A stretch of 37,030 bases of DNA from Gallionella sp. GTDB taxonomy: Bacteria > Pseudomonadota > Gammaproteobacteria > Burkholderiales > Gallionellaceae. The stretch is taken from NCBI GenBank assembly GCA_030645775.1, contig JAUSLX010000057.1:1-37030 (forward strand), written 5' to 3'. The notes below the pieces were generated by a model. It ran no database searches, was not told the origin of the DNA, and saw nothing but the letters and a program-made list of their open reading frames with translations. Position numbers and translations under genes: made by a program. Shown here piece by piece: positions 1 to 8,521 of this stretch (within the stretch, counting starts at the first letter, position 1; each line of letters opens with the position of its first letter).

Positions 1-2
1 AT

Positions 3-2417
3 GCGTTTTGCGGCAAGCTGAAAGACGGCGAGCGCGATTTCGCTACTTCCGACATTACACAATATGCCGAGTTGTTTATTCCCGAATTGCACCGCGACAC
101 GGTGTTCCGCTTTGTGCAGTCCAACGTGTGCGACAAGGAAAATATCGGCCTCAAGGCGACCAGCGGCGGGATGATCGCGATTACCAACTGGCACTTGCTG
201 GCGGAAGCAGGTGAGGAAATTATTGATGACAACGAATTCGATGCGCCGGGTGCAGATATTGACCCGATAAAAGTGCTGAATGCCTTGCTGCCGCTAACGC
301 CGGGCAGAGCCACCGGCAATGCGCTGGATGTGCTGGATCGGCGTTTTTCGCGCGGTAGCGTGCTGGATTTTCTCGCTGGTTTGCCGGATTTGATGGTGGT
401 CAACGATGAGGCGCATCACATTCACGAACTGAAAAAAGAAGGCGAGCAAACCGAGGTGGAATGGCAAAAGAGCCTGAGCCGCATCGCTGAAAGCAAGGGA
501 ACACGATTTCTGCAACTGGATTTTTCCGCCACACCGTATAACCAGATCGGAACTGGTGCGAAAACCCGTAAGGCCTATTTTCCGCATATCGCGGTAGATT
601 TTGACCTGAAAACCGCGATGCGGCTGGGCTTTGTGAAATCGCTGGTGCTGGATAAACGCAAGGAAATCGGCGCATTGCCGCTGGAATTCAAGGCGGAACG
701 CGATGCGGAAGGAAATCCGATGTTGTCAGAAGGCCAGCGCGTGATGCTGCGCGCCGGACTGTCCAAGCTCAAGAAGCTGGAGGCCGATTTTGCGCAAATC
801 GCGCCGCACCGTTATCCAAAAATGATGGTGGTTTGCGAAGACACCACTGTGTCGCCGCTGGTCGCGCAATTCCTGATGGATGAAGGCTTGAGTGCTGACG
901 AAGTGATGGCGATAGACAGCAGCAAAAAGGGCGAGCTGAAACCGGACGAATGGGCGAAAGTGCGTGAGCGATTGTTCGATGTGGACAGGCATAAAACGCC
1001 GCGCGTGCTGGTCAGTGTGCTGATGCTGCGCGAAGGTTTCGACGTGTCCAATATCTGCGTCATCGTGCCGTTGCGCACCACGGGCGCGCAAATACTGCTG
1101 GAACAGACCATCGGGCGCGGCTTGCGGCTGATGTGGCGCGATGACGAATACACCGACATCAAAGAAGAAAACCGCGCCCGTATTCACAACGGACAAGAGC
1201 CGAACAGCATGATCGATGTGCTGTCGGTAATCGAACATCCCGCCTTTCAATCGTTTTACGATGAACTGATGCAGGAAGGTCTGGCAGGAACAACAGAGGG
1301 TGAGGGGCCGGGCAGCAGCATCGGTGATTTGATTTCGGTGGGCTTGGTCGAGGGCTATCAGGAATACGATTTCGCTATTCCATTCATCTTGAGCGAGGAT
1401 GACGAAGAGTTGAGTGTGCTGAATGTGGCGGTGGAGGGCATCGCAAAGTTCAGCAGCTACACGCAACAACAGCTCAAAGACATGCTGGGCAAGGGCGATG
1501 TGTTCGCCTCGCATGATGTGCAATCCGGCACGCGCTTCGGCGATTATCGTGTGCAGGGCGGCGTGATGACGGCAACGGGTTACAACGAGTATTTGAGCCG
1601 CATGACCGCGCGCCTGTCGCAAGTGCTGAATCAGCCGTTGACGGGTAAAAGCGGCGGCGGGGTGGCGAAATTCCCTTATTTGCAGATACATACTGTGGGC
1701 TTGGTGCAAGCCCTGGACGACTATATCCGCCAGCATTTATTCGGCGAGATGTTCGATCCGCTGGTAGATGAAAATTGGCGTTTGTTGCTGCTCGACCCGC
1801 TGCTGCAACACATCATCCGCGTGTTCGCCGAAGCGATTTTGCGCGCGGAAGAATCCGAGCAGATCAGCGGCTTTGAAGTGGCGCAACGGCATTTGTCGGA
1901 AGTGGAAAAATTGCCGATGCGCGACAGTTTTTCCATACCCACGCGCAAATGTATTTATGAGCGTCAACCGTTCCCGTCCCACAATGGCGGGTTGGAAAAA
2001 GCCTTTATGGAATGGGCGCAGAAAGATGTGGCAGTTCATGCGTTCTGCAAAATCAACGAAACCAAACACGGCTTTTGTCGCCTGCGTTATCTCAAGGATG
2101 ACGGGCTACCCGCCACGTATTCGCCGGACTTTTTGGTGAAGACGGAAACGGAGATTTTTCTGGTGGAAACCAAGGCGCAAAAAGACGTGCGCTCCGCCAA
2201 TGTGCAACGCAAATTAAAATCGGCAGCGGCTTGGTGCGAACGGGTGAACACACTGCAAGCTGAGGACAGAATGGGGCGCGAGTGGCATTACGTCTTGCTG
2301 GGCGAATCGCAGTTTTACGAATGGCGTGACAAAGCGGCGGGCATGGTGGAGTTGCTGAAATTTGCGCGGGTACGCAGGATAGCTAATGCCTTTGTACAGG
2401 CACGGTTGGGGTTCTGA
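3..2417 (+). CDS. Type III-like restriction enzyme R subunit / DEAD-DEAH helicase-nuclease (5' end outside window)
   Basis: The reading frame is open from the left edge, so the N-terminus with the Walker A motif is missing; the ORF-track start at 72 is only an internal TTG. Visible superfamily 2 helicase motifs are a DEAH box (VNDEAHHIHE), motif III (DFSATPY) and motif VI (IGRGLRL). The C-terminus carries a PD-(D/E)xK nuclease signature: SPDF followed by FLVETKAQK. This order (helicase, then a C-terminal nuclease) is that of the Res subunit of type III restriction systems, which translocates on DNA and cuts it when partnered with a Mod methyltransferase. No Mod gene lies downstream, so it would have to lie upstream of the window. 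It could also be a solitary defence helicase-nuclease. Family assignment is firm; exact system type is inferred. Confidence 0.85.
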   Translation, partial: AFCGKLKDGERDFATSDITQYAELFIPELHRDTVFRFVQSNVCDKENIGLKATSGGMIAITNWHLLAEAGEEIIDDNEFDAPGADIDPIKVLNALLPLTPGRATGNALDVLDRRFSRGSVLDFLAGLPDLMVVNDEAHHIHELKKEGEQTEVEWQKSLSRIAESKGTRFLQLDFSATPYNQIGTGAKTRKAYFPHIAVDFDLKTAMRLGFVKSLVLDKRKEIGALPLEFKAERDAEGNPMLSEGQRVMLRAGLSKLKKLEADFAQIAPHRYPKMMVVCEDTTVSPLVAQFLMDEGLSADEVMAIDSSKKGELKPDEWAKVRERLFDVDRHKTPRVLVSVLMLREGFDVSNICVIVPLRTTGAQILLEQTIGRGLRLMWRDDEYTDIKEENRARIHNGQEPNSMIDVLSVIEHPAFQSFYDELMQEGLAGTTEGEGPGSSIGDLISVGLVEGYQEYDFAIPFILSEDDEELSVLNVAVEGIAKFSSYTQQQLKDMLGKGDVFASHDVQSGTRFGDYRVQGGVMTATGYNEYLSRMTARLSQVLNQPLTGKSGGGVAKFPYLQIHTVGLVQALDDYIRQHLFGEMFDPLVDENWRLLLLDPLLQHIIRVFAEAILRAEESEQISGFEVAQRHLSEVEKLPMRDSFSIPTRKCIYERQPFPSHNGGLEKAFMEWAQKDVAVHAFCKINETKHGFCRLRYLKDDGLPATYSPDFLVKTETEIFLVETKAQKDVRSANVQRKLKSAAAWCERVNTLQAEDRMGREWHYVLLGESQFYEWRDKAAGMVELLKFARVRRIANAFVQARLGF

Positions 2418-2455
2418 GTGCTTAGGCGGAGAGGTTGAATTTCACGAGTAGCCGT

Positions 2456-2516
2456 GTGAGTAGTCCTCCGGCTTGAGGCGGGGCAGAACAAGAAATTATT
2501 TGCCGGCGTCGATGAT
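2456..2516 (-). repeat. Diverged second copy of the mnmA 3' end and its downstream flank
   Basis: This segment aligns with 4330-4385 over about 56-61 bases with a few small indels (shared block CCTCCGGCTTGAGGC, then GGGCAGA, CAAG, TTATT and TCGATGAT). Read on the minus strand it gives TIIDAGK and a TAA stop, parallel to the real MnmA end GAIIEAGQ-stop. It is therefore a fragment of an mnmA 3' end, in the same orientation as the intact gene about 1.9 kb away. Confidence 0.75.
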
Positions 2517-2560
2517 TGTTATCAGCCTGCGCAAGGCTAACCCAAAAGAGGTGAAAAGCT

Positions 2561-2902
2561 ATGCCGAAACTTAAACCGGGGACGATCATCCCCACACACA
2601 ATGAAACGGTGGCCATCAACGCAGGTATCTCCGCCGATCAGGACAATCCTGAACTGACGAAGGAGTGGTTCGCCCAAGCCAAGCCAGCAAGTGAAGCGTT
2701 CTCGCCTGAAATGTTTGCTGCACTGTCCGCAATGAAGCCCGCACGCGGTCGTCCGAAAGCGGCTGACCCGAAGGTGTTTACTGCGATTCGCCTGGACGCT
2801 GACCTGCTGGATGCTTTCAAGTCCACCGGCAAGGGTTGGCAGACTCGCGTCAACGCAGCCCTGCGTCAGTTCATCACCGAGCATCCTTTGCGCGGTTCAT
2901 AA
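2561..2902 (+). CDS. brnA: BrnA-type antitoxin, without a partner toxin
   Basis: This 113-aa protein has the C-terminal BrnA_antitoxin (DUF4415-like) pattern: a proline/arginine hinge ARGRPKA followed by VFTAIRLDADLLDAFKSTGK and GWQTRVNAALRQFI, which forms a ribbon-helix-helix-like DNA-binding domain. In the known family BrnA neutralises the RelE-fold ribonuclease BrnT and represses the shared promoter, and brnT normally sits directly upstream. Here the 143 bases upstream contain only the mnmA-end fragment, so brnT is absent. A good ribosome binding site (AGAGGTG) precedes the ATG. It may be a relic or an orphan regulator. Confidence 0.8.
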   Translation: MPKLKPGTIIPTHNETVAINAGISADQDNPELTKEWFAQAKPASEAFSPEMFAALSAMKPARGRPKAADPKVFTAIRLDADLLDAFKSTGKGWQTRVNAALRQFITEHPLRGS

Positions 2903-3028
2903 GGTGGTTGAAGTGCGGGCGCGGCTCTGCTTGTTCCTCATCCTGCCGCCGCGCCTGCAATACGCACTCAAACCGGTTGCCGTTTTTTGTCGGGTCGTGC
3001 GTCGGAAATTTGGTGTGCTTACTCATGG

Positions 3029-3114
3029 GCTGATGCTCTGGATTTCTACAGAGAACAAGCTGGGCCCGTGGTTGTCGAGTGTTTTCTCAAAGAGTTTGAG
3101 TGCGCCGCCAAGCT
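3029..3114 (+). pseudogene. Remnant of a RelE/ParE-family toxin gene
   Basis: Within the track ORF 2987-3355, only about 28 residues look like a protein family: ALDFYREQAGPVVVECFLKE followed by FECAAKL matches the N-terminal helical hairpin of ParE/RelE-like toxins. The similarity stops abruptly at the junction with the GatB-like fragment on the other strand, so the core beta sheet and catalytic end are missing. A broken toxin is the best reading; the rest of the ORF is antisense to other remnants. Confidence 0.5.
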
Positions 3115-3265
3115 ATCCAGACACCTCGTTCAGTTGTGCAGGATTCGCCTTGCCTTTGCTGGCTTTCATCGCCAGCCCGACGAAGAAGCCGAGCAGTTTG
3201 TCTTTACCGCAGCGGAATTCTACAACCTTGCTGACATTTTCGGCGATGAATGCATCTGCCAGTGT
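3113..3265 (-). pseudogene. 3' fragment of gatB (Asp/Glu-tRNA amidotransferase subunit B)
   Basis: Read on the minus strand this stretch gives [20 protein letters not shown], then [20 protein letters not shown], then QLNEV and a stop. This matches the well-conserved C-terminal tail domain of GatB (typically ...[28 protein letters not shown]). Only the last ~50 codons are present, with no start. It abuts the end of the antitoxin gene (3284) and the toxin remnant. It is a displaced gene end, not a functional gene. Confidence 0.65.
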
Positions 3266-3283
3266 TACTTTCGCGCTTACGAA

Positions 3284-3604
3284 TCAAGCATCTGCAAAAT
3301 CATGTTCACGGGGATGGATAGGTTGTACGGAAAGCCGCATGCCCATCGCTCTTAGAATCGCAGAGAAACTGCTTAAAGCTGGGTTTCCGCTGGGCGACAA
3401 AGTGCGATAAAGCTGGGTTTGATTTAGATGCGCCTGCTCTGCAACAGCCTGCACGCCGCCAAAAGCTTTTGTCATTTGGCGCAAGGCAATTAAAAGTTCA
3501 CCCTGGTCGCCATCTTCAAAAATGCTATTGAGCAATTCAAATGCAAACGCAGGATCTTTGCGGTAAAGCTCAGCCATCGCTTCGTCGTGTGATCTACTTT
3601 TCAT
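3284..3604 (-). CDS. HigA-like antitoxin (addiction module antidote protein)
   Basis: The protein is about 106 aa from the ATG at 3604. I prefer this start because AAAGGAG lies 8 bases upstream; the longer track ORF has no such site. It contains a helix-turn-helix of the addiction-module antidote type: FGGVQAVAEQAHLNQTQLYR followed by TLSPSGNPALSSFSAILRAMGM. It should bind and neutralise the toxin encoded just upstream (3594-3926) and repress the pair's promoter. The start overlaps the toxin's stop by 11 bases, indicating translational coupling. Toxin-first order is the HigBA arrangement. Confidence 0.85.
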   Translation of the reverse strand: MKSRSHDEAMAELYRKDPAFAFELLNSIFEDGDQGELLIALRQMTKAFGGVQAVAEQAHLNQTQLYRTLSPSGNPALSSFSAILRAMGMRLSVQPIHPREHDFADA

Positions 3605-3926
3605 GATCGCTTCTCCTTTGCCAGTCTTGCCAGTATTCACAGGCGCTGTTTATATCTGACTGTTGTGTATTTTTGTTGCCACCACATAGCAGCAAAACAA
3701 CCTGTTTTCCTGAAATAGCGTAATAAACTCGATACCCTGCGCCAACATCAATACGCAGCTCCCACACACCATCTCGACAAAATTTATGGTCGCCAAAATT
3801 GCCTTGTGCAATTCGCAATACGCGCCGAACCGCAGAAATTTTAGCCGTTGTATCTTTTAGCTTTTCAAGCCAATCGATATACAGGTCACGCTCGTCGTTG
3901 GTTAGATAGTGCTGTATTTCATGCAT
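3594..3926 (-). CDS. RelE/ParE-superfamily toxin (HigB-like addiction module killer protein)
   Basis: This 110-aa protein has the signature of the phage-derived Gp49-like/HigB killer family: RVLRIAQGNFGDHKFCRDGV, ELRIDVGAGYRVYYA and VVLLLCGGNKNTQQSDI. Members are small ribosome-dependent or free mRNA endonucleases with a RelE fold. It is the first gene of a two-gene unit and its TAG stop overlaps the antitoxin start. All conserved segments are present, so the pair appears intact. The substrate cannot be told from sequence. Confidence 0.88.
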   Translation of the reverse strand: MHEIQHYLTNDERDLYIDWLEKLKDTTAKISAVRRVLRIAQGNFGDHKFCRDGVWELRIDVGAGYRVYYAISGKQVVLLLCGGNKNTQQSDINSACEYWQDWQRRSDHEK

Positions 3927-3936
3927 GGATCATCTT

Positions 3937-3960
3937 CGTTTATAAACGAGAAAGTGTCAA
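3937..3960 (-). promoter_or_regulatory. Candidate promoter/operator of the toxin-antitoxin pair
   Basis: Eleven bases upstream of the toxin ATG is a perfect 12-bp palindrome, CGTTTATAAACG (3937-3948). A consensus-like TTGACA (3955-3960, minus strand) lies just beyond it. The palindrome sits where the spacer/-10 region would be, so it is a natural operator for autoregulation by the HTH antitoxin. A matching -10 hexamer at 17-bp spacing is not convincing, so the promoter itself is tentative. Confidence 0.45.
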
Positions 3961-3997
3961 ATAGATTTGGTTTATCCCAGATAATCCATTAGCCACA

Positions 3998-4117
3998 ATG
4001 TCCCCTCCCCCTTGCAGGGCTAGGGTGGGGGTAGAAACATATACATTTCACCACATCTACCCCCATCCTGATTGCCCCCTCGCTTCGCTCTCCCCCACTG
4101 CAAGGGGGAAGGGACAT
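3998..4117. repeat. 120-bp inverted-repeat (MITE-like) intergenic element
   Basis: The left arm (3998-4035) begins ATGTCCCCTCCCCCTTGCAG and ends GGGTGGGGGTAGA. The right arm (4056-4117) is its reverse complement with about 24 extra internal bases, ending CTGCAAGGGGGAAGGGACAT. The arms are separated by about 20 AT-rich bases. No coding potential is evident. The structure resembles short non-autonomous or REP-like elements that populate intergenic space; the family is not identified. Confidence 0.65.
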
Positions 4118-4156
4118 TCGGTTCTAATGAACTTTTTGGGTTTATCCCGCCCATTT

Positions 4157-4204
4157 TTACAGCACCTTGTTCAGTTGTGCGGGATTGGCTTTGCTGGACT
4201 TCAT
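4157..4204 (-). pseudogene. Second, shorter gatB 3'-end fragment
   Basis: On the minus strand these 48 bases read [15 protein letters not shown] and a TAA stop, parallel to [16 protein letters not shown] in the fragment at 3113-3265. The nucleotide match includes GTTCAGTTGTGC and TTTGCTGG. Similarity ends just upstream of the Met codon. It is too short to be a gene. Confidence 0.5.
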
Positions 4205-4255
4205 CGAAACCCGGGGTCTCATGAAAAACGGGTTCTAACATTCCAACATTTTCTG

Positions 4256-4333
4256 TGGCCCCGGGTTCCCCTGCACATGATCCAGCGCGGCAATAATCAA
4301 GGCCACTGCGGGGCATGCCTTATGGAGCTGTGA
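4256..4333 (+). pseudogene. Fragment of a REP-associated tyrosine (Y1) transposase
   Basis: In the plus frame ending at 4333 the residues PRVPLHMIQRGNNQGHC match the conserved N-terminal stretch of Y1/IS200-like RAYT transposases (commonly R-P---HHV-QRGNN). The frame then ends after GACLMEL. Everything past the first ~25 residues, including the HUH and tyrosine region, is missing. The break coincides with the mnmA-end repeat that starts at 4330. Confidence 0.55.
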
Positions 4334-4385
4334 GTCCTCCGGCTTGAGGCGGGCAGACAAGGGATTATTGTCCTGCCTCGATGAT
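4330..4385 (-). repeat. mnmA 3'-end repeat (copy at the intact gene)
   Basis: This is the partner of the repeat at 2456-2516. It spans the last seven codons of mnmA, the stop codon and about 35 bases downstream. The two copies bracket 1.8 kb holding brnA, the toxin-antitoxin pair and the gene debris. Confidence 0.75.
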
Positions 4386-5486
4386 CGCGCCACCCAGGCA
4401 CACTTCGCCGTCATATAAGACGACCGATTGTCCGGGGGTGATAGCCCATTGCGGTTGCTCAAAGGAAACCGAGCACTGAGCGCCGGATAATGCGGTGATT
4501 CGGCACGGTGCGTCTGCCTGACGATAACGTGTCTTGGCCGCATAGGGGTGATGCACTTCGGGCGCGCTGCCGCTGATCCAGTGGGCATCGAGCGCCGACA
4601 GGCTGTGGCTCAACAGGGCGGGGTGGTCGTGGCCTTGCACCACGATCAGGCGGTTGTTTTCCATGTCCTTGGCGGCGACAAACCAGGGTTCGTGCTGGAC
4701 TGACGCGTCTGGTTTGCCGGCGCCCTGTTCCTTGATGCCGCCTATGCCCAAGCCCTGACGCTGTCCCAGTGTATAGAACGACAGGCCGATGTGTTTGCCG
4801 ACGATTTTCCCTTCCGGGGTGCGCATTTCGCCCGGTTGGGTGGGCAGATAGCCGCTCAGGAATTCGCGGAACGGGCGTTCGCCGATGAAGCAGATGCCGG
4901 TGCTGTCCTTCTTAGCGTGATTGCACAGGCCGTGTTGTTCGGCGATCCTGCGTATATCGGACTTGAGCAACTTGCCCAGCGGGAACATGGCGCGGGAGAG
5001 TTGCGCCTGATTCAATCGATGCAAAAAGTAGCTCTGATCCTTGCTCTGGTCGGTGGCTTTGAGTAACTGGAACAATCCGTCCGTTTCGCGTACTTGCGCA
5101 TAGTGTCCGGTGGCGATGGTGTCCGCGCCTAATTCAATGGCGTGGTCTAAAAACGCCTTAAACTTGATTTCTGCGTTGCACAGGATGTCGGGATTGGGGG
5201 TGCGGCCTGCCTGATATTCGCGCAGGAAGGAGCTGAATACGCGGTCCTTGTATTCCTTGGCGAAATTGACCGCCTCGATGGGGATGCCGATGGTGTCGGC
5301 GACCGACACGGCGTCGAGCAGATCCTGACGCGACGAGCAATATTCGCTGTTGTCGTCATCTTCCCAGTTCTTCATGAACAGGCCGATCACGTCATAGCCT
5401 TGTTCCTTGAGCAGCAGGGCGGTGACGGAGGAATCCACGCCGCCGGACATACCGACGACAACGCGAGGTTTAGAGTTGATTTTCAC
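4365..5486 (-). CDS. mnmA: tRNA-specific 2-thiouridylase MnmA
   Basis: MnmA adds sulfur to C2 of the wobble uridine (U34) of tRNA-Lys, -Glu and -Gln, using ATP to adenylate the base and a relayed persulfide. The 373-aa protein has normal length. It shows the PP-loop [10 protein letters not shown] near residue 13, the first catalytic cysteine in [12 protein letters not shown] (about residue 100) and the persulfide cysteine in [12 protein letters not shown] (about residue 197). The start is GTG at 5486 with AAGGA five bases upstream. The NUDIX gene nudJ lies just upstream on the same strand, as in E. coli, so the two probably share a transcript. Confidence 0.97.
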   Translation of the reverse strand: MKINSKPRVVVGMSGGVDSSVTALLLKEQGYDVIGLFMKNWEDDDNSEYCSSRQDLLDAVSVADTIGIPIEAVNFAKEYKDRVFSSFLREYQAGRTPNPDILCNAEIKFKAFLDHAIELGADTIATGHYAQVRETDGLFQLLKATDQSKDQSYFLHRLNQAQLSRAMFPLGKLLKSDIRRIAEQHGLCNHAKKDSTGICFIGERPFREFLSGYLPTQPGEMRTPEGKIVGKHIGLSFYTLGQRQGLGIGGIKEQGAGKPDASVQHEPWFVAAKDMENNRLIVVQGHDHPALLSHSLSALDAHWISGSAPEVHHPYAAKTRYRQADAPCRITALSGAQCSVSFEQPQWAITPGQSVVLYDGEVCLGGAIIEAGQ

Positions 5487-5536
5487 GTTTGTCCTTATCT
5501 ACCGCAGGAATTAACAATTGCTTTTCTCGTGCGCTT

Positions 5537-5557
5537 CCTCCCCCGCAAGCGGGGAGG
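5537..5557. repeat. Short GC-rich hairpin element between nudJ and mnmA
   Basis: CCTCCCC and GGGGAGG form a 7-bp stem around CGCAAGC. There is no T-run on either side, so it is not a standard terminator. It resembles the hairpin between secD and secF (10730-10753), suggesting a family of small dispersed hairpins. Confidence 0.45.
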
Positions 5558-5575
5558 ATTGTGATGAGGGCTTGC

Positions 5576-6022
5576 TTATTCATAGTGCACCAGCAAATCG
5601 AGCGGATAGCGTTTTCCTGCCAGGTAATCTTCCACGCAGCGCAAAATGAGCGGGCTGCGATGCCGTTCCTGAGTAGCGCGGATTTCGTCTATCGTCAGCC
5701 AGACGGCGCGCAGTATGCCTTCGTCCAGCGTGAGTTCCGGGTGGTGTGCCGTGATTTCGCCACCAAAGGCAAAGCGCAGATAGGTGGTGTCGGATTCGGG
5801 GGCGTGCCAGTGGTAGATGCCGAGCAGATACTGAGGCGCGAAATCATAAGCGGATTCTTCCAGTGCTTCGCGTGTTGCGGCGGCGGCCAGTGTTTCGTTT
5901 GGCTCCCAGTGTCCGGCAGGCTGGTTGAAACGCACGCCTTGCGAGGTCTCTTCTTCGACCAGTAAGAACTTTCCGTCGCGTTCGATGACGGCGGCGACAG
6001 TGACGTTGGGTTTCCAGATCAT
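5576..6022 (-). CDS. nudJ: NUDIX hydrolase, NudJ-like
   Basis: I set the start at the ATG at 6022 (MIWKPNVTVAAVIERDGKFL, 148 aa); the longer track ORF would run back through a terminator and a tRNA gene. The NUDIX box is present as GHWEPNE, seven residues, then REALEESA, with Ser in place of the usual Gly. NUDIX enzymes hydrolyse nucleoside diphosphate derivatives; E. coli NudJ acts on thiamine pyrophosphate precursors and nucleoside triphosphates. Position directly upstream of mnmA matches E. coli nudJ-mnmA, which supports the NudJ assignment. True substrate unknown. Confidence 0.88.
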   Translation of the reverse strand: MIWKPNVTVAAVIERDGKFLLVEEETSQGVRFNQPAGHWEPNETLAAAATREALEESAYDFAPQYLLGIYHWHAPESDTTYLRFAFGGEITAHHPELTLDEGILRAVWLTIDEIRATQERHRSPLILRCVEDYLAGKRYPLDLLVHYE

Positions 6023-6059
6023 CGGTACGATTCCACCAGAAAATAGCCTTAAATAGAAA

Positions 6060-6085
6060 AGAGGCAGGATAACCTGCCTCTTTTT
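6060..6085 (-). terminator. Rho-independent terminator downstream of tRNA-Leu
   Basis: On the minus strand GAGGCAGG-TTAT-CCTGCCTC is followed by a short T-run, immediately after the CCA end of the tRNA. The plus strand also has a T-run (CTCTTTTTG), so the hairpin could act both ways. Confidence 0.8.
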
Positions 6086-6088
6086 GTT

Positions 6089-6175
6089 TGGTGCCGGGGG
6101 GGGGAATCGAACCCCCACGCCCTTTCAGGCACCGGATTTTGAGTCCGGCACGTCTACCAGTTCCATCACCCCGGC
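6089..6175 (-). tRNA. tRNA-Leu (anticodon CAA)
   Basis: The 87-nt gene starts GCCGGGG and ends CCCCGGC-A-CCA, with the CCA encoded. The acceptor stem pairs over 7 bp. The anticodon loop CTCAAAA is closed by CCGGA/TCCGG and gives anticodon CAA, reading UUG leucine codons. A variable arm (TGCCTGAAAGGGCG) of class II type precedes a 5-bp GGGGG/CCCCC T-stem around TTCGATT. The run of nine C on the minus strand is simply the T-stem joined to the acceptor stem. Confidence 0.97.
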
Positions 6176-6187
6176 GAAGTGGGGCGC

Positions 6188-6216
6188 ATTATCCATGAAA
6201 CAGTTACCCATATCAA
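6188..6216 (-). promoter_or_regulatory. Sigma-70 promoter for tRNA-Leu
   Basis: On the minus strand TTGATA (6211-6216) and GATAAT (6188-6193) are separated by exactly 17 bases, and the -10 lies 12 bases before the tRNA 5' end. Spacing and hexamers fit a strong housekeeping promoter. Confidence 0.7.
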
Positions 6217-6252
6217 CTACAATTGCGCCTTTGCAAAAATGGCTGGTTGTTG

Positions 6253-7270
6253 ATGCGTACCGATGAGTTTGATTTTGCCTTGCCTGATGCGTTGATTGCG
6301 CAGCATCCGCCGGAAAAACGCGGTGCAAGCCGATTGTTGTGTGTGCACGGGAGCGTGCTGGAAGACAGCCAGTTCGCAACCTTTTTGCAGAAGGTTAAGC
6401 CGGACGATGTGCTGGTGCTGAACGATACGCGCGTGATCCGTGCACGGCTGTTCGGCGAGAAGCAAAGTGGTGGAAAAATCGAAGTGCTGGTGGAGCGGGT
6501 GCTGAACGAACATGAGGTGCTGGCGCAGGTGCGCGCCAGCAAATCGCCCAGGGCGGGCAGCCGTATAATTTTAGCGGACGAGTTGGAAGTCGAGGTGCAG
6601 GGGCGTGTGGGAGAGTTCTTTCACCTGCGTTTCCTTTCCGAGACGCCGGTGCTGGAATTGCTGGAGCGTTATGGCCGCTTGCCTTTGCCGCCCTACATTA
6701 CGCACGCGGCGGAAGATGAGGACGAAGAGCGTTATCAGACTGTTTTTGCGCGTGAATCGGGTGCGGTTGCGGCCCCGACGGCCGGACTGCATTTTGATAA
6801 TGAGATGCTGCAAGCCTTGCGCGACAAGGGGGTAACGATCGTTTACGTGACCTTGCATGTCGGTGCGGGCACATTTCAGCCAGTGCGTGTCGAGCATGTG
6901 CACGAACATGCCATGCACAGCGAATGTTATGAAATCCCGCAGGCGACGGTGGATGCGATTGCACGCTCGCAAATTGCGGGCGGGCGGGTCATTGCGGTGG
7001 GAACCACCAGTTTGCGCGCGCTGGAGAGTGCGGCGCAATCCGGTGAATTGCTGGCGGGAACAGGCGAGACGCGGATTTTTATCACGCCGGGTTATCGATT
7101 CCGCGTGGTGGATGTGCTGCTGACCAATTTCCATCTGCCTAAATCCACGCTGCTGATGCTGGTGAGCGCGTTTGGCGGCATGGCGGAAATACGCGCGGCG
7201 TATCGCCATGCGGTGGAGCAACAATATCGTTTCTTCAGCTACGGCGATGCGATGCTGATTGATAGAAAAA

Positions 7271-7281
<11 letters not shown>
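6253..7281 (+). CDS. queA: S-adenosylmethionine:tRNA ribosyltransferase-isomerase QueA
   Basis: QueA transfers and isomerises the ribosyl part of SAM onto preQ1 at position 34 of tRNA, making epoxyqueuosine. I start at ATG 6253 ([20 protein letters not shown]), the family's usual N-terminus, giving 342 aa; the track's TTG start at 6223 would overlap the tRNA promoter. Conserved stretches include [44 protein letters not shown] and the C-terminal SYGDAMLI. tgt follows on the same strand and acts one step earlier in the same pathway. The stop codon lies inside a GTGAAAA tandem repeat. Confidence 0.97.
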
Positions 7282-8461
<1,180 letters not shown>

Positions 8462-8521
8462 AGTTGTCACGGGCTTCGTGATAGAATGCGCGCCTTTTGA
8501 TCGATTACTGGAGTAAAAACT

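Noticed and set aside
726-1736. Long minus-strand ORF (336 aa) inside the restriction gene
   Set aside because: It is antisense to clear helicase motifs, His/Gln-rich in the way typical of shadow frames, and has no family features.
2874-3026. 50-aa minus-strand frame (MSKHTKFPTHDPTKNG...) downstream of brnA
   Set aside because: No ribosome binding site, overlaps the brnA 3' end, and no family recognised; too weak to list as a gene.
6093-6104. Run of nine G as a possible sequencing error
   Set aside because: The run is fully explained by the T-stem and acceptor stem of the tRNA, both of which pair correctly.
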